From the NCBI RefSeq assembly GCF_009759665.1, contig NZ_WQNE01000013.1, forward strand, positions 62,001 through 126,000: a stretch of DNA of 64,000 nt, read 5' to 3'. The position numbers were made by a program, and so were the translations under genes. The notes beneath the pieces were generated by a model. It saw only the letters and a list, made by a program, of their open reading frames with translations. It did not search any database and had not been told where the DNA came from. Origin of the DNA: Bradyrhizobium cajani. GTDB lineage: Bacteria; Pseudomonadota; Alphaproteobacteria; Rhizobiales; Xanthobacteraceae. The number at the start of each line of letters is the position of its first letter. Position 1 is the stretch's first letter. This document shows positions 35,284-42,979 of the stretch, one piece after another.

Positions 35284-36738
35284 TTAGACAGACTCCTTCA
35301 ATGCGGGATAAAGCGCGCGCCACCGGCGATAGGCCTCGTCATAGGCCGCAGCGACGGTTGCACGGGGCGCGAATGTCGCGAGCCGCCGCGGACGGGTGCA
35401 GACGTCCGTGGGGGCTTCGCCGGTCACGGCGAGCCGGCCGAGTCGCGCGGCGCCGAGCGCCGCCCCGACCTCGCCTTCCTCGACACGGTGGACGGGGATG
35501 CCGAGCACGTCGGCGCAGATCTGGGCCCAGAGCTGTGAGCGCGAGCCGCCGCCAACGAGATCGACTTCAGTGATCGGCCCGCTCGCTGCGCTCAGCGCCG
35601 CCAAATTGTCGCGCGCGGCGAAGGCGACGCCTTCGAGCACGGCCTGCACGATCTCGCTCCGGCCGGCCGCACCGCGCAAGCCAACGAAGGCGCCGCTCGC
35701 GGCGGCATCGTTGTGCGGCGTGCGCTCGCCGTCGAGATAGGGCAGGAATTTGATGGGGCTCGGTCCGCCGACGCGTTCACCGAGCGGAGCCAGGAGCGCG
35801 GCGGCCGGCATCTCCATCACGCCGGAGAGCCAGGCCAGCGAGGCCGCAGCCGACAGCATCACGCCCATCTGGTGCCAGAGGCCGGGCAGCGCGTGGCAAA
35901 AGGCGTGAACGGCCGAGGCCGGCGCCGGCGCGAAGCGATCGGTGACGCGGAACAGCACACCGGACGTGCCCAGCGACAGGAAGGCATCGCCGGGCGCGAT
36001 CGCGCCGAGCCCGATCGCGCTCGCCGCATTGTCGCCGGCGCCGCCCGCGACCACGACCTCTTTCGCCATGCCCCAGCGCTGCGCGTATTCCGGCGCAAGC
36101 ACCGCGCTCACCGCGCTGCCCTCGACGAGGCGTGGCATGTGATGCAGATCCAGCCCGGTGGCATGCAGCAGCAGGGCCGACCAGCGGCGCAGACCGACAT
36201 CGAGCCACAGCGTGCCCGCGGCGTCGGACATATCCTCGACCATTTCGCCGGTGAGGCGATAGCGGACATAAGCCTTCGGCAGCAGCACCTTTGCAAGGCG
36301 CCCGAAGGTTTGCGGCTCGTGCCGCGCGACCCAGAGCAATTTCGGCGCGGTGAAGCCAGGCATCGCCAGATTGCCGGCGATCGTGTGCAGCGACGGACAG
36401 CGCCGCTCCAGCGCGACGCATTCAGCCTGCGAGCGGCCGTCGTTCCAGAGAATGGCGGGACGCAGCGGGCGGCCATCCTCGCCAAGCAGGGTCGCGCCGT
36501 GCATCTGGCCGGATAGCCCGATGCCGCGCACCTGCGCGACCTCGCGCGGATGGCGGGCGGCGAGATCGTCGACCGCGCCGATCGCGGCATCGACCCAGGC
36601 GTCGGGATCCTGCTCGGACCACAGCGGCGCGGGATGCGAGAGCGCAAGCTCACGCGCCGCGGTCGCGAAAACCGCGCCAGCTTCGCTCACGAGCACCGCC
36701 TTCACACCGGACGTGCCGATGTCCATCCCGAGATACAC
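35284..36738 (-). CDS. xylB: xylulokinase
   Basis: Phosphorylates D-xylulose to xylulose 5-phosphate, feeding the pentose phosphate pathway. The 484-residue FGGY-family kinase has YLGMDIGTSGVKAVLV at the N-terminus (phosphate-1 motif), LSGQMHGATLLG, LWNDGRSQAEC, the mid-protein GGAGDNAASAIG and GDAFLSLGTSGV, and the C-terminal VDLVGGGSRSQLWAQICAD. I chose a GTG start at 36738, which is preceded by AGGGAGGGTGGC; an ATG start further upstream at 36828 would overlap the intergenic region after the regulator. It is followed without a gap by xylA. Confidence 0.95.
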   Translation of the reverse strand: MYLGMDIGTSGVKAVLVSEAGAVFATAARELALSHPAPLWSEQDPDAWVDAAIGAVDDLAARHPREVAQVRGIGLSGQMHGATLLGEDGRPLRPAILWNDGRSQAECVALERRCPSLHTIAGNLAMPGFTAPKLLWVARHEPQTFGRLAKVLLPKAYVRYRLTGEMVEDMSDAAGTLWLDVGLRRWSALLLHATGLDLHHMPRLVEGSAVSAVLAPEYAQRWGMAKEVVVAGGAGDNAASAIGLGAIAPGDAFLSLGTSGVLFRVTDRFAPAPASAVHAFCHALPGLWHQMGVMLSAAASLAWLSGVMEMPAAALLAPLGERVGGPSPIKFLPYLDGERTPHNDAAASGAFVGLRGAAGRSEIVQAVLEGVAFAARDNLAALSAASGPITEVDLVGGGSRSQLWAQICADVLGIPVHRVEEGEVGAALGAARLGRLAVTGEAPTDVCTRPRRLATFAPRATVAAAYDEAYRRWRALYPALKESV

Positions 36739-36832
36739 GCCACCCTCCCTTTTTGCCGGTCGCGCCGTGCGATCTTGCGTCGCCTCTTCCACAACCGGCC
36801 GCCTCGAATTTCGCGCCGTTGAGCCCATCGGC

Positions 36833-37876
36833 CTACGGCAGATTGTCCCGCATCACGATGTCGATCCTGATCTTCTCCTGTTCGCGCAAGATCGGCTCGC
36901 CGCGGGCGAGCGCGAGCAGCACGCGCACGGCGGCACGCGCTTCATGGCCCGGGTTCTGCGAGATCGCGGCATCCATCACGCCCTGCAGCAGCAGCCGCCG
37001 CGTCAGCGCCGTGACGTCGTGCCCGACGAACACCACCTGCTTGTCGCGGCCCGAATCGCCCAACGCCTTGGCGACGCCTTGCGTGCCAGCGCCGACGTTA
37101 TAAAGGCCGACAATGTCAGCCTGCCTGCTGAGCAGGCGCGCCAGGAGCTGCTCGGAACGGTCGTCCTCGTCGCGCCCCTCCAGCACCGGCAGCACATCGA
37201 GTCCCGGAAATTCCGACGCCATCACCTGGTTGAAGCCGAAGATGCGCTCGGCATGGTCGCGCAGACCCTGCGATCCCGCGACGATCGCAACCTTGCCGGA
37301 CCTCTGGCCGACCAGTCGCCCGACCAGGGCGCCTGCGGCGCGCCCCGCGGCAATATTGTCGATGCCGACATAATGGTGGCGGCGCGACGACGGCACGTCC
37401 GAGACCAGCGTGACCACCCTGGTGCCGGCATCGACGAGATCGTTGATCGCGGCCCGGACGCCGGGATGGTCGAGCGCCACCACCGCGACACCGTCGTAAT
37501 CGCCCGACAGCGCCTCCAGCGAAGCGGCGAGCACGGAGTGGTCGAACACATCGGTTGCGACCATCTCGACGCTGAGACGGCGGGCCGAGAGCCATGCCGC
37601 CATCTCGCCGAGATAGGCCTCGATCTGCTGCATGAAGGGATTTGGTCCCGAGGGCATTACGAAGGCGAAGCGGCGGGCACGGCCGCGGGCGAGCTCGGCG
37701 GCAGCCACGTGCGGCTGGAACGAATTGCGCTCGATCGCCTCCTTCACCCGCCGGACCGTGTCCGGCCGCACGCCGGGGCGGTTGTGCAGGACGCGATCCA
37801 CCGTCGCGAGGCTCACGCCCGCCTCGCGGGCGATATCCTTCAGCGTCAGCGCAGTCGCGGTGAGGGTCTCGGCCAT
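36833..37876 (-). CDS. LacI family transcriptional regulator of the pentose operon
   Basis: A 347-residue regulator. The N-terminal LacI helix-turn-helix reads LTLKDIAREAGVSLATVDRVLHNRPGVRPDT (residues 10-41), with the hinge helix ELARGRA. The effector domain (about 65-347) is a periplasmic-binding-protein fold with FVMPSGPNPFMQQIEAYL and VVFVGHDVTALTRRLLLQG; this Peripla_BP_4-type C-terminus is common among sugar regulators. It is the first gene of the minus-strand run regulator-xylB-xylA-ABC-AKR-lactonase, 94 bases upstream of xylB. I found no convincing LacI palindrome in the 94-base gap or before the gene. Confidence 0.9.
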   Translation of the reverse strand: MAETLTATALTLKDIAREAGVSLATVDRVLHNRPGVRPDTVRRVKEAIERNSFQPHVAAAELARGRARRFAFVMPSGPNPFMQQIEAYLGEMAAWLSARRLSVEMVATDVFDHSVLAASLEALSGDYDGVAVVALDHPGVRAAINDLVDAGTRVVTLVSDVPSSRRHHYVGIDNIAAGRAAGALVGRLVGQRSGKVAIVAGSQGLRDHAERIFGFNQVMASEFPGLDVLPVLEGRDEDDRSEQLLARLLSRQADIVGLYNVGAGTQGVAKALGDSGRDKQVVFVGHDVTALTRRLLLQGVMDAAISQNPGHEARAAVRVLLALARGEPILREQEKIRIDIVMRDNLP

Positions 37877-37951
37877 GCCTGAAGGCTAGCAGAGGTGTTT
37901 TGAGGTACGCAACTCATTTTGGGGAGGGATCGACGATTTCGAAGCTGGGCG

Positions 37952-38425
37952 CTATCGCCCCGCCGGCGCCGAGATATCCAGCGTCAGGAAAAGGCTGTTG
38001 GAATCCTCGGCATAACCCTCGAACGGGCCGCAGAGGACGAAGCCATGCGCCTGGTAGAGCGCGTGCGCCGGCTTGAAATAGTCCCACGACCCGGTCTCCA
38101 GGCTGAGCCGCTCCAAGCCGCGCGCGCGGGCCTCCGCGATGATGTGGCGGAGCATCTGGCCGGCAAAGCCGCGCCGCCGCGCGGCCTGAAGCGTATGCAT
38201 CGACTTCACCTCGCCATGGGTTGCCGAAAGCGTCTTCAGCGCACCGGTGGCGACCAGCGTCTCGCCGTCCCAGCCGGTCCAGAACGCGATGTCCGGCGCA
38301 CGAAGCCCGGAGAGATCGAGCGCGTGCGCACTGCCCGGCGCGGTCTGCGCCCGCGCAGCCGTGACGTGATGGTCGAGCAGCACGATGACGCGCGGATCAT
38401 GGGTGTCGCCAATGCGGATCTGCAT
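37952..38425 (-). CDS. GNAT family N-acetyltransferase
   Basis: A 157-residue GNAT enzyme. The acetyl-CoA binding segment is QAARRRGFAGQMLRHIIAEARARG (R/Q-x-x-G-x-G/A form, near residues 85-105), preceded by GEVKSMHTL and followed by LSLETGSWDYFKPAHALYQAHGFVLCGPFEGY; this resembles the YbfA/PaiA-like subgroup known from rhizobia. Substrate unknown. It starts two bases after the stop of the second GNAT gene and is the last gene of the XRE-GNAT-GNAT operon. Confidence 0.87.
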   Translation of the reverse strand: MQIRIGDTHDPRVIVLLDHHVTAARAQTAPGSAHALDLSGLRAPDIAFWTGWDGETLVATGALKTLSATHGEVKSMHTLQAARRRGFAGQMLRHIIAEARARGLERLSLETGSWDYFKPAHALYQAHGFVLCGPFEGYAEDSNSLFLTLDISAPAGR

Positions 38426-38427
38426 GG

Positions 38428-38943
38428 TCAGGGCCTCACATCACTCACAAGCCGCTTCTGCATGAAGACGAGATCGAGCCAGCGGCCGAACTTGCAGCCG
38501 ACCTCCGGCATGCGGGCGACCTCGGCGAAACCGAGCGAGGCGTGCAAGCCAATCGAGGCGGCGTTGCCGGCATCGATGCCGGCAATCATGGCGTGCTTGT
38601 TCATCGCGGTGGCGCGCTCGATCAGCGCGGCGACGAGACTGCGGCCGACGCCGAGCCGATGATGCCGCTCGTCGACATAGACCGAATTCTCCACAGTGTG
38701 GCGATAGCCGGGAAAGGGGCGGAAATCGCCGAAGGATGCGAAGCCGACGACATCCCGGCCCCTCATGGCGACCAGGACCGGATAGCCCGCCTGCCGCCGC
38801 GCGGACATCCACTCGCGCCGCGAAGCGAGGTCGGCCGGGCCGTCGGTCCAGACCGCCGTGGTATTGATCGCGGCGAAATTGTAGATGGCGAGGATATCGG
38901 CCGCATCCTCCATCGTCGCATCCCGCACGATCAACGACATCAC
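38428..38943 (-). CDS. GNAT N-acetyltransferase (phosphinothricin/methionine sulfoximine-type)
   Basis: A 171-residue Pat-like acetyltransferase: IVRDATMEDAADILAIYNFAAINTTAVWTDGP, VVGFASFGDFRPFPGYRHTVENSVYV, acetyl-CoA loop HHRLGVGRSLVAAL and the family C-terminus GFAEVARMPEVGCKFGRWLDLVFMQ. It is a paralogue of the enzyme at 5235-5765, sharing FRPFPGYRHTVENS-type and FGRWLD segments. Family members detoxify phosphinothricin, methionine sulfone or similar glutamate analogues. Its start overlaps the regulator stop by 4 bases. Confidence 0.88.
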   Translation of the reverse strand: MMSLIVRDATMEDAADILAIYNFAAINTTAVWTDGPADLASRREWMSARRQAGYPVLVAMRGRDVVGFASFGDFRPFPGYRHTVENSVYVDERHHRLGVGRSLVAALIERATAMNKHAMIAGIDAGNAASIGLHASLGFAEVARMPEVGCKFGRWLDLVFMQKRLVSDVRP

Positions 38944-39521
38944 ATTCTTCCGTAAGAGGTGCCGCGCCGCGTGATGATGACGTAGCGCGCGTCGTGCCTG
39001 GTTTCGTTCTCGAAGGTCACCGCACGCATGACGTCGAAGTCGAAGCAGTCGCCTTCGCGCAGGCGCACCGTCTTGGCGTCGATATGCACGGCGATCGTAC
39101 CCTCCAGCATCAGAAGCTGTTGGGTGAAGGCGTTGCGGCCCCAGGGGCTGTAAGGCACCCGCGCCCCGGCCGGCAGGTCCACGACGATGATCTCGATGCC
39201 GCTTGCCGCATCCATCGGCGAGGCATGGCGCCGCCGGTAGCCGCTGTCGGGATCACGCCAATGCGGCTGGTCGGCAAGCCGCATCAGGCGCTCCGGCGGC
39301 TTCTCCGCCAGCGCGACGACGTCGCTCAGCGAGACGTCGAGCGCCGCGCAGAGCTTGTTGAGCAGCGAAGCCGTGGCGCTGCTCTGCGCCCGCTCCACCC
39401 GCCCGATCATGGCTCGGCTGACACCGGAGCGTGCAGCCAATTCATTCAGCGTCATGCCGGCCTGCGTCCTCAACGTCTTCAAGCGGCGACCAATCGCCCG
39501 GTCGAGTTTCTGCTGGTCCAT
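38940..39521 (-). CDS. XRE-family regulator with C-terminal cupin domain
   Basis: A 193-residue regulator. Residues 8-62 form a Cro/cI-type helix-turn-helix (GRRLKTLRTQAGMTLNELAARSGVSRAMIGRVERAQSSATASLLNKLCAALDVSLSDV); residues 110-185 form a cupin fold (GIEIIVVDLPAGARVPYSPW, LMLEGTIAVHIDAKTVRLREGDCFDFD). This is the PuuR/SutR-like architecture often controlling amino-acid or amine catabolism. The ATG at 39521 has AGGA nine bases upstream; 39542 is an alternative. It is the first gene of a three-gene unit with two acetyltransferases, which it probably regulates. Confidence 0.88.
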   Translation of the reverse strand: MDQQKLDRAIGRRLKTLRTQAGMTLNELAARSGVSRAMIGRVERAQSSATASLLNKLCAALDVSLSDVVALAEKPPERLMRLADQPHWRDPDSGYRRRHASPMDAASGIEIIVVDLPAGARVPYSPWGRNAFTQQLLMLEGTIAVHIDAKTVRLREGDCFDFDVMRAVTFENETRHDARYVIITRRGTSYGRM

Positions 39522-39706
39522 GTGTTTGGTCCTGGCCTTCATCCAAACGTCGCGGGACAACCGGACCGACCCGCCAGGGCAGGAGAAGCTTAAGCCGGGT
39601 GAGGTGCGCGTGCCGGGATCGAAGGGCTAATATATTAGAATCTTCGTGCGGCGCGCGAGCGCATGCTCGCGCGACTGGATCGAATGAACCGGCTGTCGGG
39701 AAAATT

Positions 39707-39780
39707 TGGAGCGGGCGAAGGGAATCGAACCCTCGTATGCAGCTTGGGAAGCTGCCGTTCTACCATTGAACTACGCCCGC
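39707..39780 (-). tRNA. tRNA-Gly (anticodon CCC)
   Basis: Read on the minus strand, the 5' end GCGGGCG pairs with CGCCCGC at the 3' end, followed by T and an encoded CCA (39707-39709). The D arm is TAGTTCAATGGTAGAAC, the anticodon stem GCAGC/GCTGC encloses TTCCCAA (anticodon CCC), and the T arm is GAGGGTTCGATTCCCTT. This is the same design as E. coli glyU. No integrase or duplicated tRNA end lies nearby, so it is not visibly used as an attachment site. Confidence 0.97.
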
Positions 39781-39954
39781 GGCGTGCGCTTTGCGCCCGT
39801 CCTGATTAGCCGAGACGGCGCCTCGCGCCAAGCGGTTTGGCGCACCCGGCCCGATGCTTCTTAACGTTTTGGCAAGATTCCAGGTGCGCCGGATTGTGGC
39901 GGTGTTATGATTGCTGCCGGGTTGAGGAACGTGCAGTGAGCGGGGCGTGTGCGC

Positions 39955-40532
39955 ATGGTGGGGCGTGCTTACGCGGTATTCGACACGGCCATAGGCCGTT
40001 GCAGCATCATCTGGAGCAGCACCGGCGTGGTCGCCGTGCAATTGCCGGAGGCGCGGGAGATCGACACCCGCCGCCGGATTTTCCAGGCCTATCCCGACGC
40101 GCGCGAGCAGCAGCCACCGCTCAACACCGAGCTTGCGATCGAGGGCATCGTCGGCCTCCTGCAAGGCAGCGACCCCGATTTTTCCGATGTCAGCCTGGAT
40201 GCCGGCGGTGTGCCCGCGTTCCACCGGCGCGTCTACGAGCACACCTGCACGATCCCGCGCGGGGAGACGCGTACCTATCACGAGATCGCCAAGGCGCTGG
40301 GCGCGTCCAGCGCTGCGCATTCGGTGGCGCAGGCGATCGCCAGGAATCCCTACATGCTGATCGTGCCCTGCCACCGTGTGCTGGAGGCCGGAAACACACC
40401 GACCGACTCTCGCCCTACGGCGGGGTGATCTCCAAGCGGCGGCTGCTGGCGCTCGAGGGCGCCCATCCGGTCGCCAGCAAGACGCTGTTCGAGGTGCTGC
40501 TGCCCGTTGCTCCGCCCCGCGCGCCTACCTAG
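39955..40532 (+). pseudogene. methylated-DNA--protein-cysteine methyltransferase (Ogt-like), frameshifted
   Basis: Suicidal repair of O6-alkylguanine. The reading frame from the ATG at 39955 has the winged-helix DNA-binding part (VPAFHRRVYEHTCTIPRGETRTYHEIAKALG) and the active-site IVPCHRVLEAGN with acceptor Cys139. Just after this the frame breaks: it continues as TPTDSRPTAG and stops at 40428, whereas the neighbouring frame carries the expected TDRLSPYGGVISKRRLLALEG continuing to a stop at 40532. Comparison with the family (GNYTDRLSPYGG) suggests one missing T near 40394-40397. Thus either a real one-base deletion that removes the C-terminal helix, or a sequencing error. A run of ACACACC at the site makes slippage plausible. 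Confidence 0.82.
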
Positions 40533-40541
40533 ATAGGTGGC

Positions 40542-41381
40542 ATGGACGCGACCACGCTGCTGACGACACCCTCGATGACCGTCTCCGAGTTTCGCTGCGA
40601 TGCGGGACCCGACGATACGCCGTTTGCCGAATGCCGCACCGGCCATTCCATCGCCTATGTCCGCGCGGGCAGCTTTGGTTGCCATTGCCGCGCCGGCTTC
40701 TTCGAGCTGGTGGCGGGCTCGATGCTGGTCGGCGCCCCCGGCGAGGAATACACCTGCACGCACGAGCACGTGTCCGGCGACGTCTGCCTGTCCTTCTTCC
40801 TCAGCGGCGACCTGGTCGATGCCCTCGGCGCAAGGCGCGAGGTTTGGCAGGTCGGTGCGACGCCGCCTCTGCCGGAGCTGATGGTGCTGGGCGAGCTCGC
40901 CCAGACGGCGGCAGATGGCAGGAGCGACATCGGCCTCGACGAGGTCGGACAGATCCTGGCCGGCCGCTTCGTCGATGTGGTTTCGGGCAAGGCGCGCAAG
41001 CCGGCCGCACCCACCGCGCGCGACCGTCGCCGCGCAGTCGAAGCCGCGCTGTGGATCGACGACAATTCGCATGCCGAGGTCGACCTTGAACAGGCTGCAA
41101 AGCAGGCGGGCCTCAGCTCGTTCCATTTCCTGCGGCTGTTCTCGGCCGTGCTCGGCGTCACCCCGCATCAATATCTGGTGCGCTCGCGCCTGCGACACGC
41201 GGCGCGCCTGCTCACCGAGGACGACATCGCGGTGACCGACGTCGCTTATGACGTCGGCTTCGGCGATCTATCCAATTTCGTCCGCACCTTCCACCGTGCC
41301 GCCGGCGTGTCGCCGACGAAGTTCCGGCAGGCGTCGAAGGGGGAGCGCAAGATTCTCCAAGAGCAGCTCGCCCTCAACTGA
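40542..41381 (+). CDS. AraC family transcriptional regulator
   Basis: A 279-residue regulator. The C-terminal AraC DNA-binding domain (about residues 170-270) shows both helix-turn-helix units: LEQAAKQAGLSSFHFLRLFSAVLGVTPHQYLVRSRLRHAARLL and IAVTDVAYDVGFGDLSNFVRTFHRAAGVSPTKFRQ. The N-terminal part is a cupin-like sensor with four or five cysteines (SEFRCDAG, AECRTGHS, GSFGCHCRAGF, YTCTHEH), which could bind metal or sense a reactive compound. It starts nine bases after the frameshifted ogt, so the two were probably one unit; a link to alkylation or metal stress is speculative. Confidence 0.9.
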   Translation: MDATTLLTTPSMTVSEFRCDAGPDDTPFAECRTGHSIAYVRAGSFGCHCRAGFFELVAGSMLVGAPGEEYTCTHEHVSGDVCLSFFLSGDLVDALGARREVWQVGATPPLPELMVLGELAQTAADGRSDIGLDEVGQILAGRFVDVVSGKARKPAAPTARDRRRAVEAALWIDDNSHAEVDLEQAAKQAGLSSFHFLRLFSAVLGVTPHQYLVRSRLRHAARLLTEDDIAVTDVAYDVGFGDLSNFVRTFHRAAGVSPTKFRQASKGERKILQEQLALN

Positions 41382-41436
41382 ATAGGTTCGTTTCCGGCGC
41401 GCGCCACTTTCGGCGCGCTTTGCAATGGAGACGACC

Positions 41437-41796
41437 ATGTATGATCACATCGGACTGCGCGTTGCCGACCTCGACGCCGCCACGCGCTTCTACACCGCGG
41501 TGCTGGCCCCGCTCGGCTATGTCCTCTGCTCCAGCGGCGATGGCTATGCCGGCTTAGGACCGAAGGGCGAGCCGGCGCTGTGGCTGCACCTGAACAAGGG
41601 ACGCAAGGCCGACGGCGCCCACATCGCCTTCCGCGCCAAGGACCACGACGCGGTCAAGGCGTTCCACAGCGAAGGCCTGAAGAGCGGCGGCCGCGACAAT
41701 GGCGGCGCCGGCCCGCGCAAGGATTACAGCCCGACCTACTATGCGGCGTTCCTGGTCGATCCCGACGGCAACAATGTCGAGGCGGTTTGTACGTGA
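41437..41796 (+). CDS. VOC family protein (glyoxalase/dioxygenase fold)
   Basis: A 119-residue vicinal-oxygen-chelate protein: MYDHIGLRVADLDAATRFYTAVLAPLGYVL with the first metal-ligand His, GPKGEPALWLHLNKG, GAHIAFRAKDHDAVKAFHSEGLKSGGRDNG and the C-terminal YYAAFLVDPDGNNVEAVC with the Glu ligand. The family includes glyoxalase I, fosfomycin resistance proteins and extradiol dioxygenases; this subgroup has no firm substrate. The ATG at 41437 is preferred, because the upstream in-frame ATG at 41425 contains its ribosome site (GGAG). It is 55 bases after the AraC gene. Confidence 0.87.
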   Translation: MYDHIGLRVADLDAATRFYTAVLAPLGYVLCSSGDGYAGLGPKGEPALWLHLNKGRKADGAHIAFRAKDHDAVKAFHSEGLKSGGRDNGGAGPRKDYSPTYYAAFLVDPDGNNVEAVCT

Positions 41797-41814
41797 GCGT
41801 CAGCCGCTAGCTCC

Positions 41815-41936
41815 GTCATTGCGAGGAGCCCTTGCGACGAAGCAATCCAGACCTCCTCTGAGGAGACATCTCTGGATTGCTTCGCGGAGCCCGTCATCGG
41901 GCCGCGCTTCGCGCGGACCCGTTGGCTCGCAATGAC
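41815..41936. repeat. dispersed palindromic repeat, family A, with inserted segment
   Basis: It opens GTCATTGCGAGGAGCCCTTG, has arms GAAGCAATCCAGA and TCTGGATTGCTTC, and closes GGCTCGCAATGAC. Compared with 5091-5176 the right arm carries an extra GGAGCCCGTCATCGGGCCGC-type segment of about 40 bases, which is also present at 53160-53215. Confidence 0.85.
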
Positions 41937-41978
41937 GATGTTTGTGGCAACCGATGTAACCAAATCAAGGACACTGTC

Positions 41979-42380
41979 ATGGCCTCCATCCACAACGACA
42001 TTCCCCTCCCCGCTCCCGCGCACGAGGTCTGGGACGCGGTGCGCGATTTCGGCGCGCTGCACCAGCGGCTGGTGCCGGGCTTCGTCACCGCCTGCACGCG
42101 CGACGGCGATGCGCGCATCGTCACCTTCGCCAATGGTTCGGTGGCGCGCGAGGTGCTGATCGACTGCGACGATGCGCGGCAGCGCCTCGTCTATGCCATC
42201 AACAACGAGCGGCTGAGGCATTACAGCGCCTCGGTGCAGGTGATCGCCGAGGGCGAAGCGCGGTGCCGCCTCGTCTGGATCATCGACATGCTGCCGAACG
42301 AGCTTGCACCTTATGTCCAGGGGCAGACGAAGGAAGCTGTGATCGCCATGCACAAGGCATTTCCGCCGTCGGCGGCCTGA
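41979..42380 (+). CDS. SRPBCC family protein (polyketide cyclase/dehydrase type)
   Basis: A 133-residue START/Bet v1-fold protein: IHNDIPLPAPAHEVWDAVRDFGALHQRLVPGFVTACTRDGDARIVTFANGSVAREVLIDCDDARQRLVYAI and RCRLVWIIDMLPNELAPYVQGQTKEAV. This pattern is the Polyketide_cyc2 branch of SRPBCC, which binds small hydrophobic ligands; the ligand is unknown. I chose the ATG at 41979 (upstream frame is repeat). It lies between repeat and the Met/Gly-rich protein gene. Confidence 0.85.
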   Translation: MASIHNDIPLPAPAHEVWDAVRDFGALHQRLVPGFVTACTRDGDARIVTFANGSVAREVLIDCDDARQRLVYAINNERLRHYSASVQVIAEGEARCRLVWIIDMLPNELAPYVQGQTKEAVIAMHKAFPPSAA

Positions 42381-42493
42381 TCTGCCTCTGTGATTTTTCT
42401 CACAGAGTCCCCTCCTGGTCGGCCGTAACCATGGCGGCGTGCGTCCGGTTGGTTCCGCTCTCCCGGCGGAGCCACGCACGCGAGGAGCATGCC

Positions 42494-42979
42494 ATGAGAG
42501 GTGCGGACAAGGTGATCTGCCAGGCAGCCGCCGTGCTGCTGTTGTTGTCGATTGCAAGCTCGCCGGCGAAAGCGCAGTTCGCGGGCTTTGGCGGTAGCGG
42601 CGCCGGCGGCGAGGACATGATGACCCAGATGGCGCCGATGCTGGAGATGATGAAGGCGAAGATGGGGAAGCGCCGCTTCGCCATCCTGATGCAGACCATG
42701 GGCCCGATGATGAGCCGGATGATGGAGAATGGCGGCGGCGGGCTCGGTGGCATGATGGGCGGCGGCAATTTCGGTGGCGGATTCGGCGCGCCCAATTACG
42801 GCGGCTACTCCTCGATGGGCGGAGGCGGCTATATGCCGACCGGGTTCGGCGGCATGGGTGGCGGCGACGTTATGGGCATGCTCGGAGGCAGCGGCGGCGA
42901 CATGATGGCGATGATTCCGCAACTGATGCGGCTCGCCAATGTCGGTGGTGGCGGTCACCGCCGCCACAAGCGCCGCTAG
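42494..42979 (+). CDS. exported Met/Gly-rich low-complexity protein
   Basis: A 161-residue protein I do not recognise. A signal peptide (QAAAVLLLLSIASSPAKA, cleavage before QFAGFGG) is followed by a short helical part rich in Met (MMTQMAPMLEMMKAKMGKRRF and MMSRMMENG), a central Gly-rich tract with aromatic spacing (GGGNFGGGFGAPNYGGY, SSMGGGGYMPTGF) and a basic C-terminus HRRHKRR. The Met clusters could bind copper(I), or the protein may be a structural/secreted glycine-rich protein; both are guesses. The ATG at 42494 follows GAGGAGCATGCC. The stop codon overlaps the convergent MATE stop by 4 bases. Confidence 0.75.
   Translation: MRGADKVICQAAAVLLLLSIASSPAKAQFAGFGGSGAGGEDMMTQMAPMLEMMKAKMGKRRFAILMQTMGPMMSRMMENGGGGLGGMMGGGNFGGGFGAPNYGGYSSMGGGGYMPTGFGGMGGGDVMGMLGGSGGDMMAMIPQLMRLANVGGGGHRRHKRR

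Noticed and set aside
36739..36832. LacI operator before xylB
   Set aside because: No convincing palindrome with a central CG is visible in this gap or upstream of the regulator.
39707..39780. tRNA-Gly as an integration site for an island
   Set aside because: No integrase, no second copy of the tRNA 3' end and no shift in composition on either side.
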